Shown piece after piece: positions 17,337-24,533 of a stretch of 64,000 nucleotides of DNA; the first letter of the stretch is position 1; every line of letters begins with the position of its first letter. The stretch comes from Paenibacillus sp. FSL H3-0469 (lineage in GTDB: Bacteria > Bacillota > Bacilli > Paenibacillales > Paenibacillaceae). The notes under the pieces were generated by a model. It had not been told where the DNA came from. It ran no database searches and saw nothing but the letters and a program-made list of their open reading frames with translations. The stretch spans positions 5,642,001-5,706,000 of the forward strand of contig NZ_CP150302.1 of NCBI RefSeq assembly GCF_038051945.1, given 5' to 3'. A program made the translations under genes and the position numbers.

Positions 17337-17439
17337 TGGTAGGGTTCCTCCTTGGTGGTTTCGCAATCCCGAGGATACCCTACTTTTTTGGTGCCTGACT
17401 AGGCTCCAAATCTTGGTACACAACTTACTTTACGCCATC

Positions 17440-17629
17440 CATGTGGCTCGAATGTATGCGGAAAACAGCATACATTTGTTGGCGCGCAAGCATGTGGCTC
17501 GAATGTATGAGAAAAACAGCATACATTTGCTGGCGTGCAGGCGTGTGGCCCGAATGTATGAGAAAAACAGCATACATTTGCTGGCGCGCAGGCATGTGGC
17601 CTGAATGTATGAGAAAAACAGCATACATT
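17440..17629. repeat. 51-bp hairpin array I, units 2-5 (right of the IS)
   Basis: Hairpin cores AATGTATG...CATACATT start at 17451, 17502, 17553 and 17604, an exact 51-bp period. Core loops are (C)GGAAAACAG or AGAAAAACAG. Linkers of about 25 bases are similar but not identical (TGTTGGCGCGCAAGCATGTG, CTGGCGTGCAGGCGTGTGG, CTGGCGCGCAGGCATGTGG). The period is 17 codons, so spurious 17-residue repeat ORFs stay open on both strands; no Shine-Dalgarno supports them. Confidence 0.9.
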
Positions 17630-17699
17630 CGGTGCTGGTACGAGGGCGAAAGGGTGGGGGCCGGGTTGTGGTTTTATATCGCATCCCGCTTAAACAGCG

Positions 17700-17820
17700 G
17701 AGAGGACGGAACGAATGCGGAAAAGCGATAGCGGTCGCCTTTGTCTCCGGATTTTTACCGATTAGGGAAATAAATAAAATCTGGAGACAACAGCGATTGT
17801 AGCAACGTTCCGTTCGCGGA
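17700..17820. repeat. Long imperfect palindrome, copy 1
   Basis: Inner arms CGCCTTTGTCTCCGGATTTT (17736-17755) and AAAATCTGGAGACAACAGCG (17776-17795) pair with few mismatches. Outer arms CGGAACG (17707-17713) and CGTTCCG (17806-17812) pair perfectly. The same design and related sequence (GCGGAG, GGAACGAA, CGCCTTTGT, ACAACAGCG) recurs at 63105-63231. No ORF or transposase is associated. Confidence 0.7.
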
Positions 17821-17831
17821 GCGTCCACCCG

Positions 17832-17953
17832 AGCGCCTGCGTGGATCCTGCTCGAACAAAAAGGAGTTCACCCAAGCGCCCATGGTAATCCTGCTCGAAA
17901 GTAAAAGTTTCTCCCCCTGTAATCAGGCAGCGCCCGCGTTGATTCTGCTCAAA
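17832..17953. repeat. Three degenerate direct repeats
   Basis: AGCGCCTGCGTGGATCCTGC at 17832, AGCGCCCATGGTAATCCTGC at 17875 and AGCGCCCGCGTTGATTCTGC at 17929, each followed by TCGAA or TCAAA. Offsets are 43 and 54 bp. No gene is visible here. Confidence 0.6.
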
Positions 17954-17965
17954 AAATCCAAACTA

Positions 17966-18015
17966 AAAAGGCTGTCCCCATCAGTCATTTCATGACTTTT
18001 GGGAACAGCCCTTTT
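17966..18015. terminator. Terminator downstream of the WecA-like gene
   Basis: AAAAAGGCTGTCCCC (17966-17980) pairs with GGGAACAGCCCTTTT (18001-18015), with an inner AGTCAT/ATGACT helix. It is A/T-flanked on both sides, so it can act on either strand. It lies beyond repeat copy B. Confidence 0.75.
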
Positions 18016-18110
18016 CAAAAGATAAGAATGAATATGCTTCGCGCTAAAATTATCCTTCTCGCTGAAACGGTACCGTCCTTAAAAAGGACAGTACCGCCGT
18101 TTCCGCTTGT
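18012..18110 (-). repeat. 3'-UTR element, copy B (downstream of WecA-like gene)
   Basis: Same element as at 3746-3845 but more diverged: nested hairpin GAAACGG-TACCGTCCTTAAAAAGGAC, AGTACCGCCGTTTC, and the AT tail AAAAGATAAGAATGAATATG. Oriented with its CAAG end toward the upstream gene, whose stop is 14 bp away. Confidence 0.7.
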
Positions 18111-18123
18111 AAAAGCAGCCTGC

Positions 18124-19092
18124 CTACGTCTGGATCAGCAGCAGGATGATGGAGGACAAGGACAGGCAGACGCTGACCAGATAGAGCACCCCGACCACCT
18201 GTCTCTGGTTCAGGCCGGCTTTGAGCAGGCGGTAATGAACCTGAGTGGCGTCAGCCTGATAGATGGCTTGTCCCTTAAGGAAGCGCCTGATGACGACAAA
18301 AATATTGTCGAAGATCGGTACGCCCAGCGCGAGAATCGGAATGAACAGCGACAACACCGTGGCCTGCTTGAAGGCGCCGTCCAGCGCAATCACGGCCAGA
18401 ATGAAGCCTAGGAAGGTGGCGCCGGCGTCGCCCATGAAGATTTTGGCCGGAGCCTTGTTGAAGCGCAAGTAGGCCAGGGTCACCCCGATCAGCGAAATTG
18501 CCATGAAGGCTGAAGTGGATTGGCCCATCGTGAGCGCGACAACGAACAGCGTTACTGCCGATATCGCCGTCAGTCCGCCAGCCAGACCATCCATGCCGTC
18601 AGAGAAATTAATGACCGTAGTGACGCCGAAGATCCAGATGATCGTCAGCAGGAACTGCAAAATGAACGGCAGTGAGATATAATCACCTGAGAACGGATTA
18701 ATGAAGCCGGTAAACGCATTGCCGGAAAAGAAGACCAGAACGGCTGCGGCAATCTGTACGATGAATTTGGGCAGTGCCGGGAAATCCTTGCCCTTGGTTT
18801 TGTACCAGTCATCGATGGTTCCTATAGTCAGCAGAAGCACACCGCCAATGAACAGGGCAAGCGTCTCCAGGGTGAATTCACGTGCGAAGAGCAGATATGT
18901 AATGAAAAAACCTACGAATATGGCATAGCTAGCCGTAAGCGGGATGGGCTCCCTATGGATCTTGCGTTCAACATCTTCCCTCGGTCTGTCCACGAAATCC
19001 AGCCGGAAAGCGAGTCTGCCCAGAGGAGGAATCAGCAGATAAACGATAAAAAATGACACGAGAAAAGCTAAACCGTATAAAATGACAATCAC
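18124..19092 (-). CDS. WecA/TagO-like undecaprenyl-phosphate sugar-1-P transferase
   Basis: Polytopic MraY-superfamily enzyme that would load a HexNAc-1-phosphate on undecaprenyl phosphate to start a wall or surface polymer. 322 residues, about ten TM helices. Motifs seen: TIDDWYKTKGKDFPAL (DDxxD-like), NFSDGMDGLAGG (Mg-binding), FMGDAGATFLG. The cytoplasmic His motif, usually HxHH, reads DATQVHYRLLKAG, keeping only one His. Start is a GTG with no clear Shine-Dalgarno, so the N terminus is uncertain. Not adjacent to other wall genes; it could supply the exopolysaccharide or teichoic acid pathway. Confidence 0.85.
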   Translation of the reverse strand: MIVILYGLAFLVSFFIVYLLIPPLGRLAFRLDFVDRPREDVERKIHREPIPLTASYAIFVGFFITYLLFAREFTLETLALFIGGVLLLTIGTIDDWYKTKGKDFPALPKFIVQIAAAVLVFFSGNAFTGFINPFSGDYISLPFILQFLLTIIWIFGVTTVINFSDGMDGLAGGLTAISAVTLFVVALTMGQSTSAFMAISLIGVTLAYLRFNKAPAKIFMGDAGATFLGFILAVIALDGAFKQATVLSLFIPILALGVPIFDNIFVVIRRFLKGQAIYQADATQVHYRLLKAGLNQRQVVGVLYLVSVCLSLSSIILLLIQT

Positions 19093-19177
19093 CCCGTTTA
19101 TTTTTTTAAGCCCTACCCCAGATTATATCGCAGAAGGATGTATGTTGTCGAACTACATAAGCGAGATGGAGGAAATG

Positions 19178-19867
19178 ATGAAATACGATTGTATCTTATT
19201 TGATGCCGATGATACCCTGTTTGATTATGGAATGGCCGAGAGCCACGCCTTGAGCCATGCCTTCGCCCATTTCGGCCTGCCGACAGGCGCGCAGGAGTAT
19301 GCCGCCAGCTACCAGGAGATTAACCATGCCTTGTGGAAGGATTTCGAGCAGGGAAAAATCACCTCTGCCGCCCTGCGGGTGGAACGGTTCAACCGGCTGT
19401 TTGCCGCCAGGCAGCTTACGTTCAAGCCGGAGGAATTCAGTGAAGCGTATCTGCGCTTTCTGGGGGAGGGGACCTTCCTGATTCAGGGTGCAGCCGAGCT
19501 CTGCGGCGAGCTTGCCGGGTGCAGGCTGGCAGTGATTACGAACGGAATCAGCGATGTGCAGCATGCCCGGATTAAGGGTTCCCCGCTTAGCGAGGTATTC
19601 GAGGCGGTGATTGTATCGGAGGAGACGGGCTACCAGAAGCCGGAGACGGGAATTTTTGATTATACTTTTGAGAGGCTTAAGCTGTCCGATAGACGCAAGG
19701 TGCTGATCGTCGGGGACTCTCTGACCTCGGATATCCGCGGCGGGAACAATTACGGCATCGATACGTGCTGGTTCAATCCGCTGGACAAGCCCGGTGATCC
19801 TGAGATCGTGCCTACCTATGAAATCCGCAGTCTGGACGAACTGGTGGAGATCGTGAACCGTGTGTAA
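19178..19867 (+). CDS. HAD-superfamily nucleotidase, YjjG type
   Basis: Cytoplasmic phosphatase, probably a 5'-nucleotidase for noncanonical pyrimidines by family resemblance. 229 residues from ATG 19178 (GGAGG 5 bp upstream); longer starts overlap the divergent WecA-like promoter. HAD motifs: I DADDTLFDYG (nucleophile Asp), II VITNG, III Lys in GYQKPETG, IV VGDSLTSDIRGG. A type C1 cap sits between motifs I and II. Divergent from the WecA-like gene. Confidence 0.88.
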   Translation: MKYDCILFDADDTLFDYGMAESHALSHAFAHFGLPTGAQEYAASYQEINHALWKDFEQGKITSAALRVERFNRLFAARQLTFKPEEFSEAYLRFLGEGTFLIQGAAELCGELAGCRLAVITNGISDVQHARIKGSPLSEVFEAVIVSEETGYQKPETGIFDYTFERLKLSDRRKVLIVGDSLTSDIRGGNNYGIDTCWFNPLDKPGDPEIVPTYEIRSLDELVEIVNRV

Positions 19868-19972
19868 GCAGAATAAAAGGCGGCAGGCAGGTTGAAAGTT
19901 TCGCTTCCGTGTTAAATATATAAGGACGCTAAGTCCATACTTTTTTAACAACAACATACGGGAGAGGATATT

Positions 19973-20665
19973 ATGAGAAAAAAATGGCTGATTGCCGCAG
20001 TGGTTACCGGCATGACGGTAACGGGCTCGGCAGGGGTGTATGCGGGCACCAAGCTGCAGCAGATCAAGGCTTATCTGAACCATAGTCTGGGTATTGTGGT
20101 GGATGGTAATCCTTTTTGGATGAAGGACGGCAATGGCAAAACCCTGACACCCATTACCTACGAAGGTCTCACCTACCTGCCGGTCCAATCGATCGCCACG
20201 GTGCTGAAGGTGCCTATCAATTATGATTCGGTCAACTATAAAGTGAGAATTGGTGCCGGCAGCGCGGATATTCCTGCTCCGACTCCTGCTCCGGGAACCT
20301 CTACCGGCGGCGGGAATGCAACTCCTGCTCCAGTAGTGGAGGGGACGGCCAGACCGGTTAATCTGCCTAAGGATTTTCCGATTCCCCCGGACGCCCTGAT
20401 TGCGATCACCTTGGATACGGATGCTAACGGCCAGAAGAAGGTGGCGTTCACGTATTCAACGCAGGAGACACTGGAGATCATGGGCTTCGTGTACAGTGAA
20501 TATGCGCGGATTAAAACTCTGGATAATGCCTCGGAGTCGGTATCAGCCAGCAATGTAAAAATTACGGGCAGACTCGGCGGGACAAGTCCTGTATCCATTA
20601 CAGGCAAAGCTTCCACGGCGCGGCCCGGCTTCAATCTGTTCACGATCACCTGGTCGGAGAGCTGA
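19973..20665 (+). CDS. Secreted stalk-domain protein (copper-amine-oxidase-N-like)
   Basis: Exported protein of 230 residues with no assigned activity. Signal peptide MRKKWLIAAVVTGMTVTG ending VYA, then a domain (about 25-90) with GIVVDGNPFWMKDGNGK and YEGLTYLPVQSIATVLKVP, the pattern of copper-amine-oxidase N-domains, a Pro/Thr/Gly linker (about 95-125) and a unique beta-rich C-terminal domain (about 130-230). Such domains are used as surface modules in Paenibacillus, not as oxidases. GGGAGAGG precedes the ATG. The terminator at 20712-20747 follows. Confidence 0.75.
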   Translation: MRKKWLIAAVVTGMTVTGSAGVYAGTKLQQIKAYLNHSLGIVVDGNPFWMKDGNGKTLTPITYEGLTYLPVQSIATVLKVPINYDSVNYKVRIGAGSADIPAPTPAPGTSTGGGNATPAPVVEGTARPVNLPKDFPIPPDALIAITLDTDANGQKKVAFTYSTQETLEIMGFVYSEYARIKTLDNASESVSASNVKITGRLGGTSPVSITGKASTARPGFNLFTITWSES

Positions 20666-20711
20666 TCTGATTCTGTAAGTTAAGCTATTATGCAGGCTTG
20701 GTTAACGCAAA

Positions 20712-20747
20712 AAGAAACTCCGGCTTGTAAGTGGGCCGGAGTTTCTT
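20712..20747. terminator. Bidirectional terminator
   Basis: AAGAAACTCCGGC (20712-20724) and GCCGGAGTTTCTT (20735-20747) are perfectly complementary, with T- and A-rich ends. It separates the stalk-domain gene from the convergent dioxygenase gene. Confidence 0.88.
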
Positions 20748-20788
20748 CATGTGTTATTTATCTGAACTAATTCACCAGGACCCTAAGC

Positions 20789-21772
20789 TTAGACCTGCGG
20801 ACGGGTATCCAGCGGCTTCAGGTGGGCCTCAATCTGTTCGCGCTTGGCTTCCAGGAACGGCGGCAGAGCCAGCGCCTCGCCCAGATGCTCGACTTCCTCA
20901 TCTGTGGCGAATCCCGGCCCGTCCGTTGCCAGCTCGAACAGAATCCCGTTCGGCTCCCGGAAGTACAGGGAACGGAAGTAGAAGCGGTCCACAAAGCCGG
21001 AGTTCGGGAGCTGTACGCTGCGGATGCGTTCAATCCACTGCTTCAGCTCCTCTTCGTTATCGACGCGGAAGGCTACATGATGCACGCCGCCCCGTCCCAG
21101 GCGTTCCTGCGGAAGATCGCTGCGTTCCTCCAGATGGATCTCCGTGCCGGAGCCGCCTTCACCGGTCTCGAACACGATAACATCCGGCTGGCCCGCCACC
21201 GGTGAAGGATAACTTCCTGCGCGGCGGAAGCCGAGCAGGTCCTCCAGAATCAGGGCCGTATGCTCCGCAGTCTCGACGGTCAGATGTGCCGGTCCCAGTC
21301 CGACAATGGCATACTCGGCAGGAACCGGGCTCTTGGCCCACGGCTTGCCGCCGGGCATGCCCTCGTTATGCTCATCTGAGACGAGGATGAGGCGCTGGAC
21401 CTCATGGTCGGTGAAGGCCAGCGTCTTGCGGCCGCCGCGTTCGGTGATTTCCTCATGCTCTACGCCCAGCACGGTGAAGCGCTGTGTCCAGAAGAGCAGG
21501 GCATCATCACCGGGAACACGCAGGGAGAGTGCGGAGATGCTGTTGTTGCCATCGCGGTTGCGCCCTGCGTTAGGCAGCTCGAAGAAGGTAAGCTCCGTGC
21601 CGGGATTCCCGGTCTCATCCCCGTAGAACAGGTGATAGACAGATACGTCATCCTGGTTGACGGTCTTCTTAATCAAGCGGAGTCCGAGCACTTCGGTATA
21701 GAATTTGTAGTTCTCCGGCGCTTTGGCGGTAATGGCAGATACATGGTGAAGTCCTTTTAGTGTTAAACTCAT
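20789..21772 (-). CDS. Ring-cleaving dioxygenase, MhqO/LinE-like glyoxalase-fold
   Basis: Two-domain vicinal-oxygen-chelate enzyme, 327 residues, related to hydroquinone dioxygenases used against quinone stress. The first module begins LKGLHHVSAITAKAPENYKF and carries YHLFYGDETGNPGTELTFFE. The second has LGPAHLTVETAEH, GVHHVAFRV (metal His) and YFRSLYFREPNGILFE (metal Glu). In Bacillus such genes are controlled by the MarR-type MhqR; a nested palindrome (21811-21865) lies just upstream. AGGAGGTATTCC precedes the ATG. Confidence 0.88.
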   Translation of the reverse strand: MSLTLKGLHHVSAITAKAPENYKFYTEVLGLRLIKKTVNQDDVSVYHLFYGDETGNPGTELTFFELPNAGRNRDGNNSISALSLRVPGDDALLFWTQRFTVLGVEHEEITERGGRKTLAFTDHEVQRLILVSDEHNEGMPGGKPWAKSPVPAEYAIVGLGPAHLTVETAEHTALILEDLLGFRRAGSYPSPVAGQPDVIVFETGEGGSGTEIHLEERSDLPQERLGRGGVHHVAFRVDNEEELKQWIERIRSVQLPNSGFVDRFYFRSLYFREPNGILFELATDGPGFATDEEVEHLGEALALPPFLEAKREQIEAHLKPLDTRPQV

Positions 21773-21810
21773 GGGAATACCTCCTGGAATTTGGGGTGAT
21801 TGTTATATGA

Positions 21811-21865
21811 AAAATTACTTATTAATATTAAGTTACTATAATTTTAATAGTAAATGAGTAATTTT
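21811..21865. promoter_or_regulatory. Nested palindromic operator, MarR-like
   Basis: Outer arms AAAATTACT (21811-21819) / AGTAATTTT (21857-21865) and inner arms TTACTAT (21833-21839) / ATAGTAA (21847-21853) are all perfect. It lies between the divergent dioxygenase and acetyltransferase genes, so one regulator could control both. The regulator gene is not in this interval. Confidence 0.55.
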
Positions 21866-21916
21866 GCAAGGTGTATTTCAAGCTGGTATTTATTATTCAG
21901 GAAAGCGGGGTTAAAC

Positions 21917-22753
21917 ATGCACACCAGATCAAGTCTGATGAAGCAGCTGGAGAGGATGGGGATCGATCCGCAGGGGACACTGCTGGTCCACTCCTCGCTC
22001 AAAAGCATTGGTGAAGTGGAAGGGGGAGCAGATACCGTACTGGATGTTCTCTCAGAATATATGAAGGAGGGGCTGCTGGTCCTGCCGACCCATACCTGGT
22101 CTTATATCGACGGGCAGAATCCGCGCTTCTCGGTGCTGGAGTCGCCCGTCTGCGTGGGGATTCTGCCGGAGCTGTTCCGTAAGCGGCCGAACGTGATCCG
22201 TTCCTGGCATCCCACGCATTCAGTGGCGGCGCTGGGCAGGGATGCAGCGGTGTTCACAGCCGGAGATGAGCGCTGGGATACGCCTTGTGCACGCGGCTCT
22301 GTCTACGGTAAGCTGCTGGACCGGGGTGCGGAGATTATGCTGCTCGGTGTAGATCTGCGGAGGAATACGTTCATTCACGGCATTGAAGAGTGGGTGGATA
22401 TTCCCGGCCGGATGACGGACGGGCATGAGGCGCTCTATACCGTGACGCCGGAAGGCCGGGAGATTGCGGTGCCTTCGCGCAGACACTGCGGACTGTCCTG
22501 GTCGCAGCATTTCTGGAAGGTGGAATCCGTGCTGGAGGACGGCGGGGCGCTGCGCAGGGGCAGCTTCGGCGATGCCGGGGTCATGCTCTGCGGCACGGTA
22601 GAGACTACGCGTATCCTGAGCGGCATGCTCAGAGAGAACCCGGATCTGTTCTCGGATAACGAACCGCTCTCCGGGGAAGATGTGCCTGAGGCGCTGCCGA
22701 AGACGAAGCGGGGGCAGCCTGTACAGGCGGTGCAGGAGCATACCAAGAGCTAA
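21917..22753 (+). CDS. AAC(3)-family acyl-CoA-dependent N-acetyltransferase
   Basis: Antibiotic_NAT (aminoglycoside 3-N-acetyltransferase-like) enzyme, 278 residues from ATG 21917 behind GCGGGG; a longer start would run back into the palindromic operator. Motifs: LLVHSSLKSIGEVEGG, LVLPTHTWSY, SWHPTHSVAALG and IHGIEEW with the catalytic His region. Many Firmicute members (YokD type) acetylate unknown amines and do not confer resistance. It sits divergent from the dioxygenase gene. Resistance should not be assumed. Confidence 0.85.
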   Translation: MHTRSSLMKQLERMGIDPQGTLLVHSSLKSIGEVEGGADTVLDVLSEYMKEGLLVLPTHTWSYIDGQNPRFSVLESPVCVGILPELFRKRPNVIRSWHPTHSVAALGRDAAVFTAGDERWDTPCARGSVYGKLLDRGAEIMLLGVDLRRNTFIHGIEEWVDIPGRMTDGHEALYTVTPEGREIAVPSRRHCGLSWSQHFWKVESVLEDGGALRRGSFGDAGVMLCGTVETTRILSGMLRENPDLFSDNEPLSGEDVPEALPKTKRGQPVQAVQEHTKS

Positions 22754-22840
22754 CCCGGGCCGGATATTTACAGGTATCTGGCAGGGTTCTATCAATGTAT
22801 GGTATATTATTCTCACAAAAACATAGTAAGGAGATTGGAA

Positions 22841-23773
22841 ATGACAAAAACTTTGATCTTTGGTCACAAAAACCCGGATACAGATACGATCTGCTCGGCA
22901 ATTGCCTATGCCGCACTGAAGAAGGAACTCGGCTGGGATGCTGAGCCGGTCCGGCTCGGAGACATCAGCGGAGAGACTCAGTTCGCCCTCGATCACTTCG
23001 GGCTAGAAGCACCGCGTCTGGTGGAGAACGTAGCCGCCGAAGCGGAACAAGTGATTCTGGTTGACCACAATGAACGCCAGCAAAGTGCGAATGATATCGA
23101 TCAGGTCCGTGTGGTTGAAGTTATTGACCATCACCGGATTGCGAACTTCGAGACCGCCTATCCGCTGTATTACCGGGCTGAGCCGGTCGGCTGTACAGCT
23201 ACCATTCTGAACAAGCTGTACAAAGAGAATGGCGTGGCCATTCCTAAGAACATCGCCGGTCTGATGCTGTCCGCTATCATTTCCGATTCCTTGCTGTTCA
23301 AATCGCCGACCTGCACAGAGCAGGATGTGGCTGCTGCGCGTGAGCTGGCGGCTATTGCCGGAGTAGATGCCGAGAGCTATGGCCTGGACATGCTCAAAGC
23401 CGGTGCAGACCTGAGCGACAAGAGCATTGCCCAGCTGATCTCTCTGGATGCCAAGGAATTCAAGATGGGTGAATATAAGGTGGAGATTGCCCAGGTTAAC
23501 GCTGTGGATGTGAATGATGTCCTGTCCAAGCAACCTGAGCTGGAAGCAGCGCTTACCGCGATTATTGACGATAAGGGACTGGATCTGTTCCTGTTCGTGG
23601 TTACCGATATCCTGAACAACGATTCCGTGGGTCTCGCCCTGGGCCGCGTAGCAGGCGCTGTAGAGCAGGCTTACAATGTGAAGCTGGATGATAACAAGGC
23701 TGTGCTGAAGGGTGTAGTGTCCCGTAAATCACAGATTGTACCGGTTCTCACCGAGACGATCGCCAAGCTGTAA
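22841..23773 (+). CDS. ppaC: Manganese-dependent inorganic pyrophosphatase
   Basis: Family II (DHH) pyrophosphatase that hydrolyses PPi to drive biosynthesis; cytoplasmic, Mn/Co dependent. 310 residues as expected. Start ATG 22841 follows AAGGAGATTGGAA; the longer open frame begins upstream without a Shine-Dalgarno. Motifs: FGHKNPDTDTICSA, VDHNERQQ, VIDHHRIANF (DHH), and the C-terminal DHHA2 domain with SRKSQIVPVL. Monocistronic, with a terminator at 23817-23860. Confidence 0.96.
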   Translation: MTKTLIFGHKNPDTDTICSAIAYAALKKELGWDAEPVRLGDISGETQFALDHFGLEAPRLVENVAAEAEQVILVDHNERQQSANDIDQVRVVEVIDHHRIANFETAYPLYYRAEPVGCTATILNKLYKENGVAIPKNIAGLMLSAIISDSLLFKSPTCTEQDVAAARELAAIAGVDAESYGLDMLKAGADLSDKSIAQLISLDAKEFKMGEYKVEIAQVNAVDVNDVLSKQPELEAALTAIIDDKGLDLFLFVVTDILNNDSVGLALGRVAGAVEQAYNVKLDDNKAVLKGVVSRKSQIVPVLTETIAKL

Positions 23774-23816
23774 TTGCTGCTTCCGGGTATACCCGGAGTA
23801 AGAAGGTTGTCCCGTG

Positions 23817-23860
23817 ACCGGCTGTGCCTTTTCCTCAGGAAAAACGTACAGCCGGTTTTA
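23817..23860 (+). terminator. Rho-independent terminator after ppaC
   Basis: ACCGGCTGT (23817-23825) pairs with ACAGCCGGT (23848-23856); inner TTTTCC/GGAAAA adds a second helix; TTTTATTTT follows. Confidence 0.85.
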
Positions 23861-23936
23861 TTTTACAATTCACAGCAACTCCTTGACGTCTGAAGGGTAT
23901 ATACAGCATAGGACATTATAGAGGGGGACGGGAATA

Positions 23937-24512
23937 ATGGGGAAGATGCGCAAGCTGGCGATTTCAACAATGTGCCTGATGATGGTCTCGGGAGGAGGCC
24001 TGCTGTATGCTGCTGCCGGCAAAACAGATCTCTCATTCTATGTGAATAATATGCTGCTTAAGCAGTCTGCACTATCCTCGGACGGCGGGGTCTATGTGCC
24101 TGTGGAACAGCTTTCCGAGAATATGCAGGCGATTGTATCCGTGGACGAGTCAGCAGGGACGGTCAAGATCTACAAGCCTAATGTGAACACGGTGCTGCTG
24201 GATGAGCAGGGCAAGATTTTCGGCAAAGTCAGAATGGATACCAGCAATACCTTCTCTGCCCTGGTGCAGGTGGATGATCTCAAAACAGATATCTCCGATC
24301 TAAAGATCACCATTACAGACCCGGCGGGCAAGACGGATGTTGTGGATAACCAGCCCATTACAGAGAAGAAGGACAGCTTCTGGTTCAAATCGGCAGCGTA
24401 TAATTATAAGGTTACCGACAAGGGGAACTATATGATTCAGGTGTATTTCAAGGATGCTGCGTCCAAGAAATGGTTCATCGTTTCTGAACTGCAGATATCG
24501 ACCACTTCATAA
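23937..24512 (+). CDS. Secreted protein of unknown function, stalk-domain type
   Basis: 191 residues, exported: signal peptide around MRKLAISTMCLMMVSG ending LLYAAAG. A short domain with DLSFYVNNMLLKQSALSSDGGVYVP-type strands and VPVEQLSENMQAIVSVD resembles the copper-amine-oxidase-N stalk (about 28-85). The remaining part is beta-rich and resembles an Ig-like domain (ITITDPAGKTDVV, YMIQVYFKDAASKKWF). No catalytic residues stand out. GGGGGACGGG precedes the ATG; an in-frame ATG at 23946 is an alternative start. Confidence 0.65.
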   Translation: MGKMRKLAISTMCLMMVSGGGLLYAAAGKTDLSFYVNNMLLKQSALSSDGGVYVPVEQLSENMQAIVSVDESAGTVKIYKPNVNTVLLDEQGKIFGKVRMDTSNTFSALVQVDDLKTDISDLKITITDPAGKTDVVDNQPITEKKDSFWFKSAAYNYKVTDKGNYMIQVYFKDAASKKWFIVSELQISTTS

Positions 24513-24533
24513 TACCCACAGGAGGCGGTTCCA

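Larger units (their letters stand above)
16027..17439. mobile_element. IS256-family insertion sequence, complete
   Basis: 1413 bp carrying one Mutator-type transposase gene. Imperfect terminal inverted repeats: left end GGTAGCGTCAAGAAGTTTG, right end (complement) GATGGCGTAAAGTAAGTTG; 17 of the first 23 positions match. It is flanked by 8-bp direct repeats CATGTGGC (16019-16026 and 17440-17447), the usual size for this family. The ends are independently confirmed by the array phase: 17451 minus 15979, less 1413 and 8, equals 51 bp. A hairpin at 16094-16130 lies downstream of the transposase stop inside the element. Confidence 0.92.

Noticed and set aside
17425..17628. Open reading frames encoding 17-residue repeats of the MYAVF-IHS type on both strands of the arrays
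   Set aside because: They arise because 51 bp is 17 codons. There is no Shine-Dalgarno, several frames are open at once, and array II (52-bp units) breaks the frame.
21917..22753. Aminoglycoside resistance gene
   Set aside because: The AAC(3) fold alone does not show resistance; many Firmicute YokD-like members lack it.
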